Source: Pseudofrankia inefficax | Lineage (GTDB): Bacteria; Actinomycetota; Actinomycetes; Frankiales; Frankiaceae | Length of the DNA stretch: 64,000 nucleotides | Reading direction: 5' to 3' | NCBI RefSeq assembly: GCF_000166135.1 | Contig: NC_014666.1 | Coordinates: 186,001 to 250,000, forward strand | Part shown: positions 1 to 10,064 of the stretch, one piece after another | Numbering within the stretch: position 1 is the first letter of the stretch | Layout: every line of letters begins with the position of its first letter | Program-made: the position numbers and the translations under genes | The notes under the pieces: model-generated | What the model saw: the letters and a program-made list of their open reading frames with translations, nothing else | What the model was told of the DNA's origin: nothing | Database searches by the model: none

Positions 1-871
<871 letters not shown>

Positions 872-1102
872 TGGCCCTCCTATGTGGCCCACGGGCCACG
901 GGTCCGCGGGCCCGCCGCGAGGGCCACCCGGCGGTGCTGGCGCCTGTCGGAGCAGGGCCACGTGGGGCCGGGCGGTCCACCCGCCGGGCGACGTCCCGTC
1001 CCCGCGAGCGCATCGCCGTTGATGCACTAGGTCACGCACGGTACCCGCAGTGACCGGTCCCCTCCACGCGGCCCGACGTGGTCGGCCGGTACGGTCCGCG
1101 TT

Positions 1103-2857
1103 ATGCGGTCCGAATCGCCTCGCCGAGACAACGCGCGGACCGTAAGGGACTTGGCCCTGCGTCTTCGAACGACAACGAGGATGGCCGCCGCGCCCGTCAT
1201 TGGGCCGGATCCCGGGTCCGGCGCGGCGCATCAGCGCGGGCCGGCCGGTGACGACGGCGGGTCCACGGCGGACCACGCACAGGCCACGGGCGCTCGGCCG
1301 GCCCACCTCGCCGAAGGCCGTTCCGGGGCCGACGGGCGGCCGGGCACCGGCCGGCTCGGCCGGGCCGTGACGCGCTGGCGGGCGCCCTGGTCGGCCACCC
1401 GGCTCTGGGGATTCTGGGCGGTCACCCGGCTGCTGCTGCTCGCGCTGGTGTGGGCCGGCCATCCGCTCGGCGCCCAGCAGGGCGTGCTCGGCGACGTCCG
1501 GCTCTATGACGGCTGGGGAACGGCGTTCATCCACGGCCACGGCCTGCCGGTCGGCGACCAGAAATGGCAGTACCCGCCGGGGGCGGTGCTGGTGTTCGCG
1601 GTCCCGGCGCTGGCGCACGCGCTCGTCCTGCTGCCGTACCGGGTCGGATTTCCGCTTCTCATGCTGGCCGTCGACGCCGGTGTCACCACGGCCCTGGCGC
1701 GGGTGCGCGGACCCGACGTGGGTGGCCTGCCCGCCGGGTCGCCGGGCTCCCGGCTGCCCACGGCGACCCCCGCTCCAGCCCTCCCGGGACCGGGGGCGCG
1801 GGTGTGGCTGGTGGGCACCACGCTGCTAGGGCCGGTCACGCTGGCCCGCTTCGACCTGGTTCCGGCGGCCTGCGCCGTGGCCGGCCTGCTCCTGCTCGTC
1901 CCCGCCAGGCGCGGCGGGGCCGGGATCTCAGGCCCGCGCTATGGCCGAGCGGGCTTCGCAGCGGCCGTGGGAGCGCTGGTCAAGGCCTGGCCGGCGTTCC
2001 TGCTGATCGCGCTCGGCCGGGCCGCGCTCGTCCCCCAGGTCTCGGCCGAGGCGCCGGCCGGGCCGGCGATCTGGCGACGGCTGTGGAGCCGGCCACTGGT
2101 CCGGGCCGGCGCGGGAGCCGTCGGCGCGGCGCTGCTGGTCGGGCTGCTGCTGGTGGGGGCCGGCGCCGGCGGGGACCTGTTCGGCTTCCTGGGCGCGCAG
2201 CGGGCCAGAGGCCTGCAGTTGGAGGCCGTACCGGCGACGGTGTTCGTCGTCATCCGGATGTTCGGCGTGGGCGAGACCGCGCACTACGAGTACGGGTCGC
2301 TGCAGTTCGGTGACCCGGCCGCGCGCACCGTCGCGACCGCCTGCTCGCTGGTGGAGATCGCGGTCGTCGCCGTCGTGGCGGTGCGCTGGTGGCTTGCCCG
2401 CCCGGCGCCGGTCCCAGGCCGCGCGCCGGCCCGAGGCCCGGCGGCGACCGTGGGGGACCGGCTGCTGGCCCTGCTGCTGGTCCTGCTGGTCACCTCACGG
2501 GTGCTCAGCCCGCAGTACCTGATCTGGGTGCTGGCGGTGGCCGCGGCCGTCGCCGCCCTCGGCGCCACCGAGCCGCCCGACGGTGATCTCGGCGCCGACC
2601 CGGCCCAGGCGCACCGGCGGGCCGCCCTGGCCCTGCTGCTCGCGGTGGCCGCCATCAGCCAGCTGATCTACCCGTGGCGGTACAACGACATCATCGAGGG
2701 CCGGCCGGTCACCAGCCTGGTGCTGGTCGCGCGCAACGTGCTGCTGCTGGCGGCGTGCTGGCGGGCGGTCCTGGTCATCGCGTGGCGGCCTGCCGGTCGT
2801 CGTCCTCGGGGCCGGGCGCGGACCGACGCGGCTGCCCCGAGCGATCCGTCGAGCTGA
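1103..2857 (+). CDS. GT87 (DUF2029) family polyprenol-phosphate-mannose-dependent mannosyltransferase-like membrane protein
   Basis: 584 residues. The first ~95 are polar and low-complexity; the first membrane segment is near 101-119, followed by an extracytoplasmic loop with DVRLYDGW (131-138) and QYPPGA (156-161), the arrangement typical of GT87 enzymes that use a polyprenol-phospho-sugar as donor. Further hydrophobic segments follow, including the conserved late RVLSPQYLIW segment. The family adds mannose (PIM/lipomannan-type glycans) or arabinose-like sugars outside the membrane; the acceptor is not predictable here. The start may lie downstream of 1103, since the N-terminal region is not conserved-looking. 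Its 3' end overlaps the convergent MptB-like gene by 83 bp. Confidence 0.8.
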   Translation: MRSESPRRDNARTVRDLALRLRTTTRMAAAPVIGPDPGSGAAHQRGPAGDDGGSTADHAQATGARPAHLAEGRSGADGRPGTGRLGRAVTRWRAPWSATRLWGFWAVTRLLLLALVWAGHPLGAQQGVLGDVRLYDGWGTAFIHGHGLPVGDQKWQYPPGAVLVFAVPALAHALVLLPYRVGFPLLMLAVDAGVTTALARVRGPDVGGLPAGSPGSRLPTATPAPALPGPGARVWLVGTTLLGPVTLARFDLVPAACAVAGLLLLVPARRGGAGISGPRYGRAGFAAAVGALVKAWPAFLLIALGRAALVPQVSAEAPAGPAIWRRLWSRPLVRAGAGAVGAALLVGLLLVGAGAGGDLFGFLGAQRARGLQLEAVPATVFVVIRMFGVGETAHYEYGSLQFGDPAARTVATACSLVEIAVVAVVAVRWWLARPAPVPGRAPARGPAATVGDRLLALLLVLLVTSRVLSPQYLIWVLAVAAAVAALGATEPPDGDLGADPAQAHRRAALALLLAVAAISQLIYPWRYNDIIEGRPVTSLVLVARNVLLLAACWRAVLVIAWRPAGRRPRGRARTDAAAPSDPSS

Positions 2858-4670
2858 CGGTCCGGGTGGCGATGGTCGCCGCGGTGATCAGCAGGGCGGC
2901 GCCGGCGACGGCGGTGACCACCAGCGGGAGCACCCCCTCCGGCCCGTCCGGAGCCAGCAGCCGCCAGGTCTGCGCCAGCGGGGACAGCGTCGCCCCGCAC
3001 AGCCAGATCGAACCGGCGACGGTCACCCCGACGACGGTGCGGCAGCGTCGGCGCGGGATCAGCGCGGCGGCCGGCGAGCCGGCGGCCAGGTGCTGGAGAT
3101 GCCAGCCCGCGGCGAGAACTCCCAGCATCGGCAGCGTCGGCGCTAGGTACCACGGGTAGAGCACGGGGCTGCCGAGCGCCACCGCGAGGCCGCCGATCCC
3201 GAGCACCAGAAGCCCGTCGTAGCCGGCGTTCCCGGCTGGCACCGCGGTGTCCCCGTCCCCGCGCCCGGCGGCGGCGGTCGGCGCCGTGCGGGCCGGCCGC
3301 CGCCAGGCCAGCCACAGCAGGCGGGCGCAGACCAGCCCGGCGACGGCGAGGGCCGCGGCGCGGGCGCCCGTCAGCAGGACCGACCCGCTCCCGGTCGACG
3401 CGTGCACCCCGCCGAGGCGGGCGAGCGCCGCGATGAGGCTCGCCAGCACCGACGCCGGCGCGACACCCGTGGTCAGCGCGCCGGAGGTGCTCAACGCGTG
3501 CAGCCAGGTCAGGCCGAAGCCGCTGCCGAGCATGCTCAGCCCGAGCACGGCCAGCGCCACGGTGAGGTCGACGACGATGGTGCGCGCCATCGCCCCCCGG
3601 CCGGCGGCGGCCCTGGCGTCCCTGGCCTGGGCCACGAGCAGCCAGACCAGCCCAAGGAAGGCCGTCGCCTTGACGGTGCCGGCGAAGCAGGCCAGCGCGA
3701 CCGCCCCGAGCCCGGCGAGGCAGACAGCGCCCCCGAAAGCGCCCGAACCGGTCGCGGGGACGGCACCGGGGGTGTCCGCTGGCCGCGCCGCGGACCGGCG
3801 CCGATCCAGCAGCAGAGCCCCGGCCAGCGCGGCGGTGACCAGGGCGTCGAGGTGCATGCCGCCAATCAGGTGGATCACGGTGACCGGGTTGGCCCCGACG
3901 AGCGCGACCGCGACGGCGACCGCCCGGCCGGGCGACCTGTCCTCGCTCGCCTCCCCGCGGGACGACGGGTCGCCGGCCGCGCCGGGCAGGTCGGCCACGA
4001 GGCGGTACGTGCAGACGACCAGGGCCGCTACGGCGAGGACCGCGAGGATGCGCAGCGTGACCAGCGCGACGGTCGGGCCGGCGCCGAACAGCTGGGCGAC
4101 CGTCGCCGCGAGGCGTTCGACGGCGACCGCGCCGCCGCCGTACGGGGTGTGGGTGTCGCGCCAGCGTGGGTCGACGGCAGCCATGAACGCGGCCCCGCGC
4201 GAGTCACCGGCCAGGGCCGCGACGCCGTGGGTGGCGGGGTCGATGCCGCGCCTGGCCAGCTCGCCCTGGGCGGCGTACGCGTAGGCGTCCCGGCTGAAAA
4301 GCGGCGGGCCGAACGCGAACGGGGCGGCCCAGGCGACGGTCGCGGCCAGGGCCTCCCTGGGCCGGAGCCGGTCGGTCAGCGCCAGCCGGACCAGCACCAG
4401 CCAGCACACGCACAGCCCGATCACGGACAGCGCGCTGATCCCGGCGAGCGTGCCCCGTGTGATGCTGGTGGGTGGGACTGGTGGAAGAATGCCCCACCAG
4501 GATGTCGGATCGGTTGCGCGCGGATCACGGGGGCCGAGCCGGCCTTCGGCGGTGACGGCGGCGACGGCGGCGATCAGGCCCGCCACGACCAGCCACACCG
4601 TCGCTGAACCTGCCCGTTGGGTCGACCGCGAGACGCCCGGCAGACCGCTGGCCGCACGGGCTTCGCCCAT
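2775..4670 (-). CDS. MptB-like alpha-(1->6)-mannopyranosyltransferase (GT-C membrane protein)
   Basis: 631 residues from the ATG at 4670. The reading frame stays open to 5075, but that extra stretch is Pro/Arg-rich and overlaps the start of the divergent gene, so the shorter start is preferred. About a dozen hydrophobic segments; an extracytoplasmic loop carries SRDAYAYAAQG (about 126-136), a signature of the MptA/MptB lipomannan mannosyltransferases, and a later LYPWYLAPTLP segment is also typical. In corynebacteria and mycobacteria these enzymes build the alpha-1,6-mannan backbone from polyprenol-phosphomannose. Its location between two other membrane glycosyltransferase-type proteins suggests a glycolipid or lipoglycan locus. 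The exact linkage is inferred from family only. Confidence 0.8.
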   Translation of the reverse strand: MGEARAASGLPGVSRSTQRAGSATVWLVVAGLIAAVAAVTAEGRLGPRDPRATDPTSWWGILPPVPPTSITRGTLAGISALSVIGLCVCWLVLVRLALTDRLRPREALAATVAWAAPFAFGPPLFSRDAYAYAAQGELARRGIDPATHGVAALAGDSRGAAFMAAVDPRWRDTHTPYGGGAVAVERLAATVAQLFGAGPTVALVTLRILAVLAVAALVVCTYRLVADLPGAAGDPSSRGEASEDRSPGRAVAVAVALVGANPVTVIHLIGGMHLDALVTAALAGALLLDRRRSAARPADTPGAVPATGSGAFGGAVCLAGLGAVALACFAGTVKATAFLGLVWLLVAQARDARAAAGRGAMARTIVVDLTVALAVLGLSMLGSGFGLTWLHALSTSGALTTGVAPASVLASLIAALARLGGVHASTGSGSVLLTGARAAALAVAGLVCARLLWLAWRRPARTAPTAAAGRGDGDTAVPAGNAGYDGLLVLGIGGLAVALGSPVLYPWYLAPTLPMLGVLAAGWHLQHLAAGSPAAALIPRRRCRTVVGVTVAGSIWLCGATLSPLAQTWRLLAPDGPEGVLPLVVTAVAGAALLITAATIATRTVSSTDRSGQPRRSAPGPEDDDRQAATR

Positions 4671-4732
4671 GACCAACCGGCCGGCGCCCCTGCGTGGGCG
4701 ACGAGTCGGAGATGTCTGGGAGGTATCACCGG

Positions 4733-6775
4733 GTGGCAGGACCTCTGGCCGTGCCCGGATCGCCGACTGGCCCGCGACCGGGGGCTGTGCCAGGGTCGGC
4801 AGTGCCACGGCCGGGTGATCCGCCGCCTGGGCCGCGGGCACCCGGGGCTCCGGCGGATCCGGCGGAGGTAGCGGCCACGGAGGTGGTCCCGGTGCCGAGC
4901 CGTCCCGCTCTGGGCGATGAGCCGGGTCGGTCACTCCCGTCGTCCTCCTCGTTCGTCGGCACGGCGCCGTCGGCCGCGACCGGTCCCTCGACCATCGAGC
5001 TGCCCCGGACGGCCGGCGCGCCCACGGACGAGGCCGTGGCCGACCCGCCGATCCAGGGGATCGTCCCCGGCCCACCGACCGGAACCGGTCACGCCCCCCA
5101 GGACCCTACGCGGGTGGGCGAAACCGTCGGGCCAACCGATGATCGGGCCCTGCCTGCCGGCCGCGCCGGGCGTGCCGGCGGTGGCTGGCGACTCGTGCGG
5201 CTGGTCGCGGTCCAGGTTGGCCAGCTCGTCCGGGCGCGGCCCTGGCTGCTGACCGCCGCGCTGTGCGCGCTCTCCCTGGGCCTCGGGCTCACCGGCCCCG
5301 ACACGCCGGCCCAGGAGTACCGCGTCTGGCTCTTCGAGCACGGTGGCGCCCGGCTGTGGGACGACCAGTGGTACGGCGGGCACACCATCCCGGGCTACAG
5401 CGTCCTGTTCCCGCCGCTCGGGGCGCTGTTCGGCGCCCAGCTCCTGGCCGCGCTGTCCTGCGTGGCCTCGACGGTGCTGGTGGCGCGGCTGCTGCGCGGG
5501 CCGCGCGCCCGGCGTGGCCACGACCTTCCGGTGCTCTGGTTCGGCGTCGTCACGGTCGCCGACCTCATCGTCGGCCGCGGGCCGTTCGCGCTCGGACTGG
5601 CGTTCGGCGCGCTGGCCGTGGTCGGGGTGCGCGAACGCCGCTGGTGGGTCGCGCTGATCGGCGCGGTCTGCTCGTCGCTCGCCTCGCCGCTGGCCGGCGC
5701 GTTCGTGCTGCTCGTCGGCGTCGCCCTCATCGGCAGCCTGTCGTGGCGGCGCATCTGGCCGCTGGTCGGCGCGATCTGCGGGATCCTGGTCTCGCTGATC
5801 TTCCCTGAGGAAGGCACGCAGCCCTTTCCAGCGCTGACCTACCTGTCGTTGCTGACCCTGATCGTCGCGGGATTGCTGGTGGTGCCGCGCCGGGAGCGGG
5901 CGGTGCGCCGCGGGCTGCTGCTCTGGGCCATGGCGGCCACGGTGTTCTTCCTGCTGCCGACGACGGTCGGCGGGAACATCACGCGGCCGGCGACGCTGCT
6001 CGCCGGGCCGATGGCCGCCGTGCTGCTCTCCAAACGGCCGAAGATCCTGCTGATCGTGGCGGTGCCGCTGATCGGCTGGTCGATCGGGCCGGTCCAGGGC
6101 GCGCTTGCCACCCAAGGTGATCCTTCCGCGGCTTCCAGCTACTACAGCGGGATGTTGGACTACCTGGACCGGGGCGGCCCGGTGCCGGTCGGCCGGGTGG
6201 AGGTGCCGTTCACCCAGGCGCACTGGGAGGCCCGCTACGTCGCGCCGAAGGTACCGATGGCCCGAGGCTGGCTGCGTCAGCTGGACAGCAAGTACAACTC
6301 GCTGTTCTACGACGGGACGCTGACCGCGAAGACCTACCACGACTGGCTGCTGGCGCGCGGAGTCACGTACGTGGCGCTGCCGGACGTCCCGCTGGACCCG
6401 TCAGCCCAGGCGGAGGCGGTGCTGTTGCGGTCCGGCCTGCCGTACCTGCAGCTCGGCTGGTCCAACGCGCACTGGAAGATCTGGATCGTGACCGACGCGT
6501 CCGGCCTCGTGCAGGGGCCGGCGCAGCTGACCGAGCTGGGCGTGAGCTCGATGGCGGTCAACTTCGACAGACCGGGCCTGGCCACTGTCCTGGTGCACTA
6601 CACGTCGTTCTGGTCGATCACCGAGGGCAATGCCTGCGTCTTCAAGGCAGCCGGCAACTGGACCGGGATCCTCGCGAGCGAGGCCGGCCCGGTGCGCCTG
6701 GGAACCCATCTGTCGGTCGACGGCCTCACTCACGCCAGCGAGCTGGACTGTCCCACCGACCAACGGGTCCACTGA
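4733..6775 (+). CDS. multi-pass membrane protein, GT-C-like, with C-terminal extracytoplasmic domain (function unassigned)
   Basis: 680 residues from GTG 4733, chosen because GGGAGG (4718-4723) lies nine bases upstream; the frame is open from ATG 4694. About 140 residues of Pro/Gly-rich N-terminal tail are followed by roughly ten hydrophobic segments and then a soluble domain of about 200 residues. The loop after the first membrane segment has EYRVWLFEHGG and DDQWYGGHTIPGYS, which resembles the first extracytoplasmic loop of GT-C transferases and oligosaccharide-processing proteins, but I see no diagnostic catalytic motif. Divergently arranged with the MptB-like gene (62-bp gap between chosen starts), so a shared envelope-glycan role is plausible. 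It could instead be a polymerase- or transporter-like protein. Confidence 0.6.
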   Translation: MAGPLAVPGSPTGPRPGAVPGSAVPRPGDPPPGPRAPGAPADPAEVAATEVVPVPSRPALGDEPGRSLPSSSSFVGTAPSAATGPSTIELPRTAGAPTDEAVADPPIQGIVPGPPTGTGHAPQDPTRVGETVGPTDDRALPAGRAGRAGGGWRLVRLVAVQVGQLVRARPWLLTAALCALSLGLGLTGPDTPAQEYRVWLFEHGGARLWDDQWYGGHTIPGYSVLFPPLGALFGAQLLAALSCVASTVLVARLLRGPRARRGHDLPVLWFGVVTVADLIVGRGPFALGLAFGALAVVGVRERRWWVALIGAVCSSLASPLAGAFVLLVGVALIGSLSWRRIWPLVGAICGILVSLIFPEEGTQPFPALTYLSLLTLIVAGLLVVPRRERAVRRGLLLWAMAATVFFLLPTTVGGNITRPATLLAGPMAAVLLSKRPKILLIVAVPLIGWSIGPVQGALATQGDPSAASSYYSGMLDYLDRGGPVPVGRVEVPFTQAHWEARYVAPKVPMARGWLRQLDSKYNSLFYDGTLTAKTYHDWLLARGVTYVALPDVPLDPSAQAEAVLLRSGLPYLQLGWSNAHWKIWIVTDASGLVQGPAQLTELGVSSMAVNFDRPGLATVLVHYTSFWSITEGNACVFKAAGNWTGILASEAGPVRLGTHLSVDGLTHASELDCPTDQRVH

Positions 6776-7262
6776 TCTCTCGCGGCGCGGCCCGCGGGCC
6801 CGCCTGACGGGCCATCCACGCGGTCGGGGAGTGGCCGCGACGGCGTAAACCGGGTTGGGAACCCGGGGTTGCGCCTAGGAGGGCGGGATTCGGGTGGAAG
6901 ATAGCCTTTCAGGCCCGTCCCGCGGCCGTCTCGCGGGATGATCTGGCCAGACGGGAGGTCTGTCTCGTGGCTGGGCGGAGGTGTCGGGGGTCCGGGGTGT
7001 CGCCGATCTACCGTGTCGCCGATCTACCGTGTCGGCGTTCCGACAATTCGCCATTCGGCCCGGGGCTGATGTCGTTGTTTGGACGGACATCGAGATATGG
7101 ATGGCCGGGGCTGTTCGGACTGGCGGGGGCAGGTGCCGGCGGCCGGACAGGTCGGTGATCTGGCAGCATGGCCGGCACGATCAGTGCCGGCTACGCACGG
7201 TTTCCACGTAGCAAGGTTCCCAAGTCGGTCTGATCGCGTCGCGGCGGTGGGGTACGGAGGCC
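6776..7262. other. 487-bp intergenic region upstream of the PP2C gene
   Basis: No supportable gene. It holds a short 16-bp tandem repeat (6997-7034) and, immediately before the phosphatase, GGAGG at 7256-7260 as ribosome binding site. No clear promoter hexamers or strong terminator were seen. Confidence 0.5.
6997..7034. repeat. 16-bp tandem direct repeat, 2.4 copies
   Basis: The unit GTGTCGCCGATCTACC occurs at 6997-7012 and 7013-7028, followed by a six-base partial copy. It lies about 230 bp upstream of the PP2C start. Function unknown. Confidence 0.8.
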
Positions 7263-8690
7263 ATGAAAAGCTCACTGCTACCGATCATGCTGATCGTCGT
7301 CCTGGTTGTGGGCGCCACGGTCTTCGTCGTGCTGTCCAGTCGCTCCGGTCGGACGACGTACGGCCCCGGCGCGCAGCCGCCTCCCACCCAGGACGGGTCA
7401 CGCGCCCGCCGCCGTGGGCGCAACGACGGGAGCCGGCGGGACATCGGCCGACCGATCCGACGCGGCGGCGGGAGCACGTTCGGCCCGCCGGACGTCGAGT
7501 ACTCCGATCCGGGCGACCTCGTGCCCGGACTTGGCCAGCGACCGGCCGCCGCGCCTGCCCCCGACGTCGACGCCCGCCGCGTCGACCCTGCCCTCGGCCA
7601 AGCCTGGAGAGATGACGTGACGACGCAGGTTCCGACGGACGGCGGCTGGCCGGCCGACGACCGTGACCCGGACGCCACCGGCTGGGCTCCGCCGCCCAGC
7701 GGTGCGCCGCACCCCCGGGCGGCCGAGACCGGCCCGACGCCGGTCGGCGGCCAGGACGCGGCGCCGACGATCGAGGACGACGCCTGGAACCTGCCCGCGG
7801 GCCGCGACAGCCACCAGCAGCCCGCCGCCCCCGCCAGCTGGCTGGAGGCCGCGCCACCGCCCGCCGAACCGCCGCCGGCGCCCGCGGCGCCCCTGGCTCC
7901 CGCCGTGGCACCGAGCGCCGCGGCGGACGCGACGATGGTCACCGCGACGGCCGGCCCCTACGTCGCCGACGAGCCCGAGCACTTCTCCTCGTCACCGCTG
8001 CGGCTGGCCGCTGCCGGCCGGACCCGGCGGGGAAAGCGCGGCGGCCCGAACGAGGACGCCTTCGTGGTGGTGGACGGCCTGCTCGCGGTCGCCGACGGAG
8101 TAGGTGGCGAGGCCGCCGGGCAGATCGCGTCCACACTGGCCGTGACCACCGTCGCCGGCTTCCGGCCGCAGTACGCCGACGACCCGAGCGAGGGCCTGCG
8201 CGCCGCGGTCGTGCGCGCGAACAAGATGGTCCGGGAGCGGCCCAAGGCGGAGCCGAGCTGGCGGGGCATGGCCTGCACGCTCGACGTCGTCGTGCTCGGC
8301 CGGCAGGAGCAGACCGGCCGGACCATCACCGTCGCCCATGTCGGCGACAGCACGGTCTGGCTGCAGGCGGGCAAGGGCGAGCCGCGCCAGCTGACCACCC
8401 CGCACGCGATCACCGGAGGCCCGTTGCTGAACGCGATCGGCCTGGCCGACGAGGTCGAGATGGACCTCTTCCAGGTCGCGGTCCAGGCCGGCGACCGGGT
8501 GGTGCTCTCCAGCGACGGCATGACCAAGGTCATGAAGCCCGAGCAGCTCTACGGCCTGCTGCACCAGCTGGCGAACGATCCCCCGGAGCGCGCCGCCGAC
8601 GCGCTCGTCGAGGCGGCCCTGCTCGCCGGTGCCCGCGACGACACCACGGTCGTCGTGGCCGACCTCGTCCCGGAGCCCGCCCCGCGCTAG
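7263..8690 (+). CDS. membrane-anchored PP2C-family serine/threonine phosphatase
   Basis: 475 residues. One N-terminal membrane anchor (about residues 5-25), an Arg-rich then Pro/Ala-rich disordered linker to about 245, and a C-terminal PP2C domain (about 249-470). Metal-binding and catalytic motifs are present: NEDAF (D265), ADGVGG (D278), AHVGDST, SSDGM and ARDDTT. The family dephosphorylates Ser/Thr phosphoproteins with Mn/Mg. The Arg-rich segment right after the anchor suggests by the positive-inside rule that the catalytic domain is cytoplasmic. This is the reverse domain order of PstP-type phosphatases, where the catalytic domain precedes the membrane segment. No kinase gene lies nearby. 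The ATG start follows GGAGG by only two bases. Confidence 0.92.
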   Translation: MKSSLLPIMLIVVLVVGATVFVVLSSRSGRTTYGPGAQPPPTQDGSRARRRGRNDGSRRDIGRPIRRGGGSTFGPPDVEYSDPGDLVPGLGQRPAAAPAPDVDARRVDPALGQAWRDDVTTQVPTDGGWPADDRDPDATGWAPPPSGAPHPRAAETGPTPVGGQDAAPTIEDDAWNLPAGRDSHQQPAAPASWLEAAPPPAEPPPAPAAPLAPAVAPSAAADATMVTATAGPYVADEPEHFSSSPLRLAAAGRTRRGKRGGPNEDAFVVVDGLLAVADGVGGEAAGQIASTLAVTTVAGFRPQYADDPSEGLRAAVVRANKMVRERPKAEPSWRGMACTLDVVVLGRQEQTGRTITVAHVGDSTVWLQAGKGEPRQLTTPHAITGGPLLNAIGLADEVEMDLFQVAVQAGDRVVLSSDGMTKVMKPEQLYGLLHQLANDPPERAADALVEAALLAGARDDTTVVVADLVPEPAPR

Positions 8691-8698
8691 CGCGGGGC
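8679..8698 (+). terminator. perfect GC palindrome across the PP2C stop codon
   Basis: GCCCCGCGC-TA-GCGCGGGGC, a 9-bp perfect inverted repeat with a 2-base centre overlapping the TAG stop. No U-tract follows, so it may be a GC-hairpin (L-shaped) terminator or simply a palindrome. Confidence 0.4.
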
Positions 8699-9040
8699 GG
8701 GCCGCGCGGCCGGGGATCATCGACCTCGGCCGCCCATCCGGCGGCGGATTCCGGCTCGCGGAAGCCGCGCGGCGGAGGCGCTCATGGGTGCCGTCCGGAG
8801 GCGTAGTCGCCCCGGAGCTGCGGCGATCGGCTGCTAGGGTCATCTCGGGAATGCCAGGTACCGCCGCCGTACGCCGTAGATGCCCCCCGCTGGGCGCGTC
8901 CGCGGGGGTGTGGCGACGAAGTTGGCGCGGGGGATTCACGACGGGGGCGTAGGCAGCGCCATGACTGCACGTGCGGGAACAGGCCTGGCGCGACGGGGGC
9001 CGGCGGCGACCTGCCGCCGCGGGCTTGCGGGGGAGACGCC
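8691..9040. other. 350-bp intergenic region
   Basis: No gene or clear regulatory motif seen apart from the palindrome overlapping the preceding stop codon and the GGGGGAG ribosome binding site just before the GT2 start at 9041. Confidence 0.4.
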
Positions 9041-10039
9041 GTGAGCACGGTAAGTGTCGTCGTCTGTAGTCATCTGGTGGCGCGGTTCACGCTGTTGGTG
9101 GCGGCGCTGGAGTCGTTGCGCGCACAGACCCGGGCGCCCGACCAGGTCGTCGTGGTCGTCGACGGCGATGACGAGCTGTTGAAGAAGCTGCACGACCGTG
9201 GTGGCGACGAGCTGGTTCTGTCGACCGGCGGCCGGACGGGCCTGTCCAATGCCCGCAATACCGGTCTGCGGGCCGTGACGACGGACTTCGTCGCGTTCCT
9301 GGACGATGACGCGACCGCGGAGCCTGCCTGGCTTGAGGCGCTGATGGCGGCCGTGTCGAGTTCCGCGAATGTGCTCGGGGTCGGCGGCCGAACGCTGCCC
9401 GCGTGGGAGAGTAAACAGCCGGCCTGGTTTCCGGACGAGCTGTTGTGGACGGTCGGGTGCAGTCATCTGGGGCTGCCGGCGTCGTGCCAGCCGGTCCGAA
9501 ACGTGTTCGGCGGGTGTGCCCTGTTCCGGCGGCCGCTTTTCGACGAGGTCGGTGGCTTCGACGACCGGCTGGGCCGCAAGGCGAAGGGCGCCGCGGGGTG
9601 CGAGGAGACCGAGTTCTGTATCCGGGCGCAGCGCCTGCACGCTGGTGGCACCTTCCTGTACGAGCCAGCCGCCGTCATCCATCACCGGGTGCCGCTCGGG
9701 CGCAGCTCGCCCCGCTACGTGCTGCGCCGCTGCTGGGAGGAAGGGCGGTCGAAGGCGCTCCTCAGGGTGATCACTCGTGGGGTGGGGCAGCCGGAGCGCG
9801 CGGCGCGCCGGAAGTCGTCGTTGGGTCCCGAACGGGACTTTCTGCTGCGGGTTCTGCCCTCCGGCGTGTTCGGCGGGCTTCGGGCGGCGGTGCGCGGCCA
9901 GCCCGCCGCGGCCGGCCGGGCCCTGCTGCTGCTCGTGGGTTCCGCGACGACCGTGGTCAGCTTCGTGGGGGCGGCGCTCCTGTCCACCCGTCGTGGCGGA
10001 GCGACCGTGCCGGAGCCGGCTGGGCTGGCCCAGCCGTGA
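9041..10039 (+). CDS. family 2 glycosyltransferase
   Basis: 332 residues, GTG start with GGGGGAG just upstream. N-terminal GT-A fold: VSVVVCSHL, a VVVVDGDD segment near 36-44, SNARNTGL (69-76) and the metal-binding DDD at 88-90. A mid-domain GCEETEFCIRAQRL stretch supplies the acceptor-side acid expected in GT2 enzymes. A hydrophobic segment near 287-313 suggests membrane association. It probably adds one sugar to a lipid- or polymer-bound acceptor at the inner face of the membrane. The polysaccharide deacetylase gene begins 25 bp downstream, suggesting co-transcription and a shared surface-glycan role. Donor sugar is not predictable. Confidence 0.88.
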   Translation: MSTVSVVVCSHLVARFTLLVAALESLRAQTRAPDQVVVVVDGDDELLKKLHDRGGDELVLSTGGRTGLSNARNTGLRAVTTDFVAFLDDDATAEPAWLEALMAAVSSSANVLGVGGRTLPAWESKQPAWFPDELLWTVGCSHLGLPASCQPVRNVFGGCALFRRPLFDEVGGFDDRLGRKAKGAAGCEETEFCIRAQRLHAGGTFLYEPAAVIHHRVPLGRSSPRYVLRRCWEEGRSKALLRVITRGVGQPERAARRKSSLGPERDFLLRVLPSGVFGGLRAAVRGQPAAAGRALLLLVGSATTVVSFVGAALLSTRRGGATVPEPAGLAQP

Positions 10040-10064
10040 TCGGCCCAGCCGTGACTGGTCAGCT

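Noticed and set aside
4671-5075. N-terminal extension of the MptB-like protein by 135 residues
   Set aside because: Pro/Arg-rich, overlaps the start of the divergent gene, and the family normally begins near the first membrane segment.
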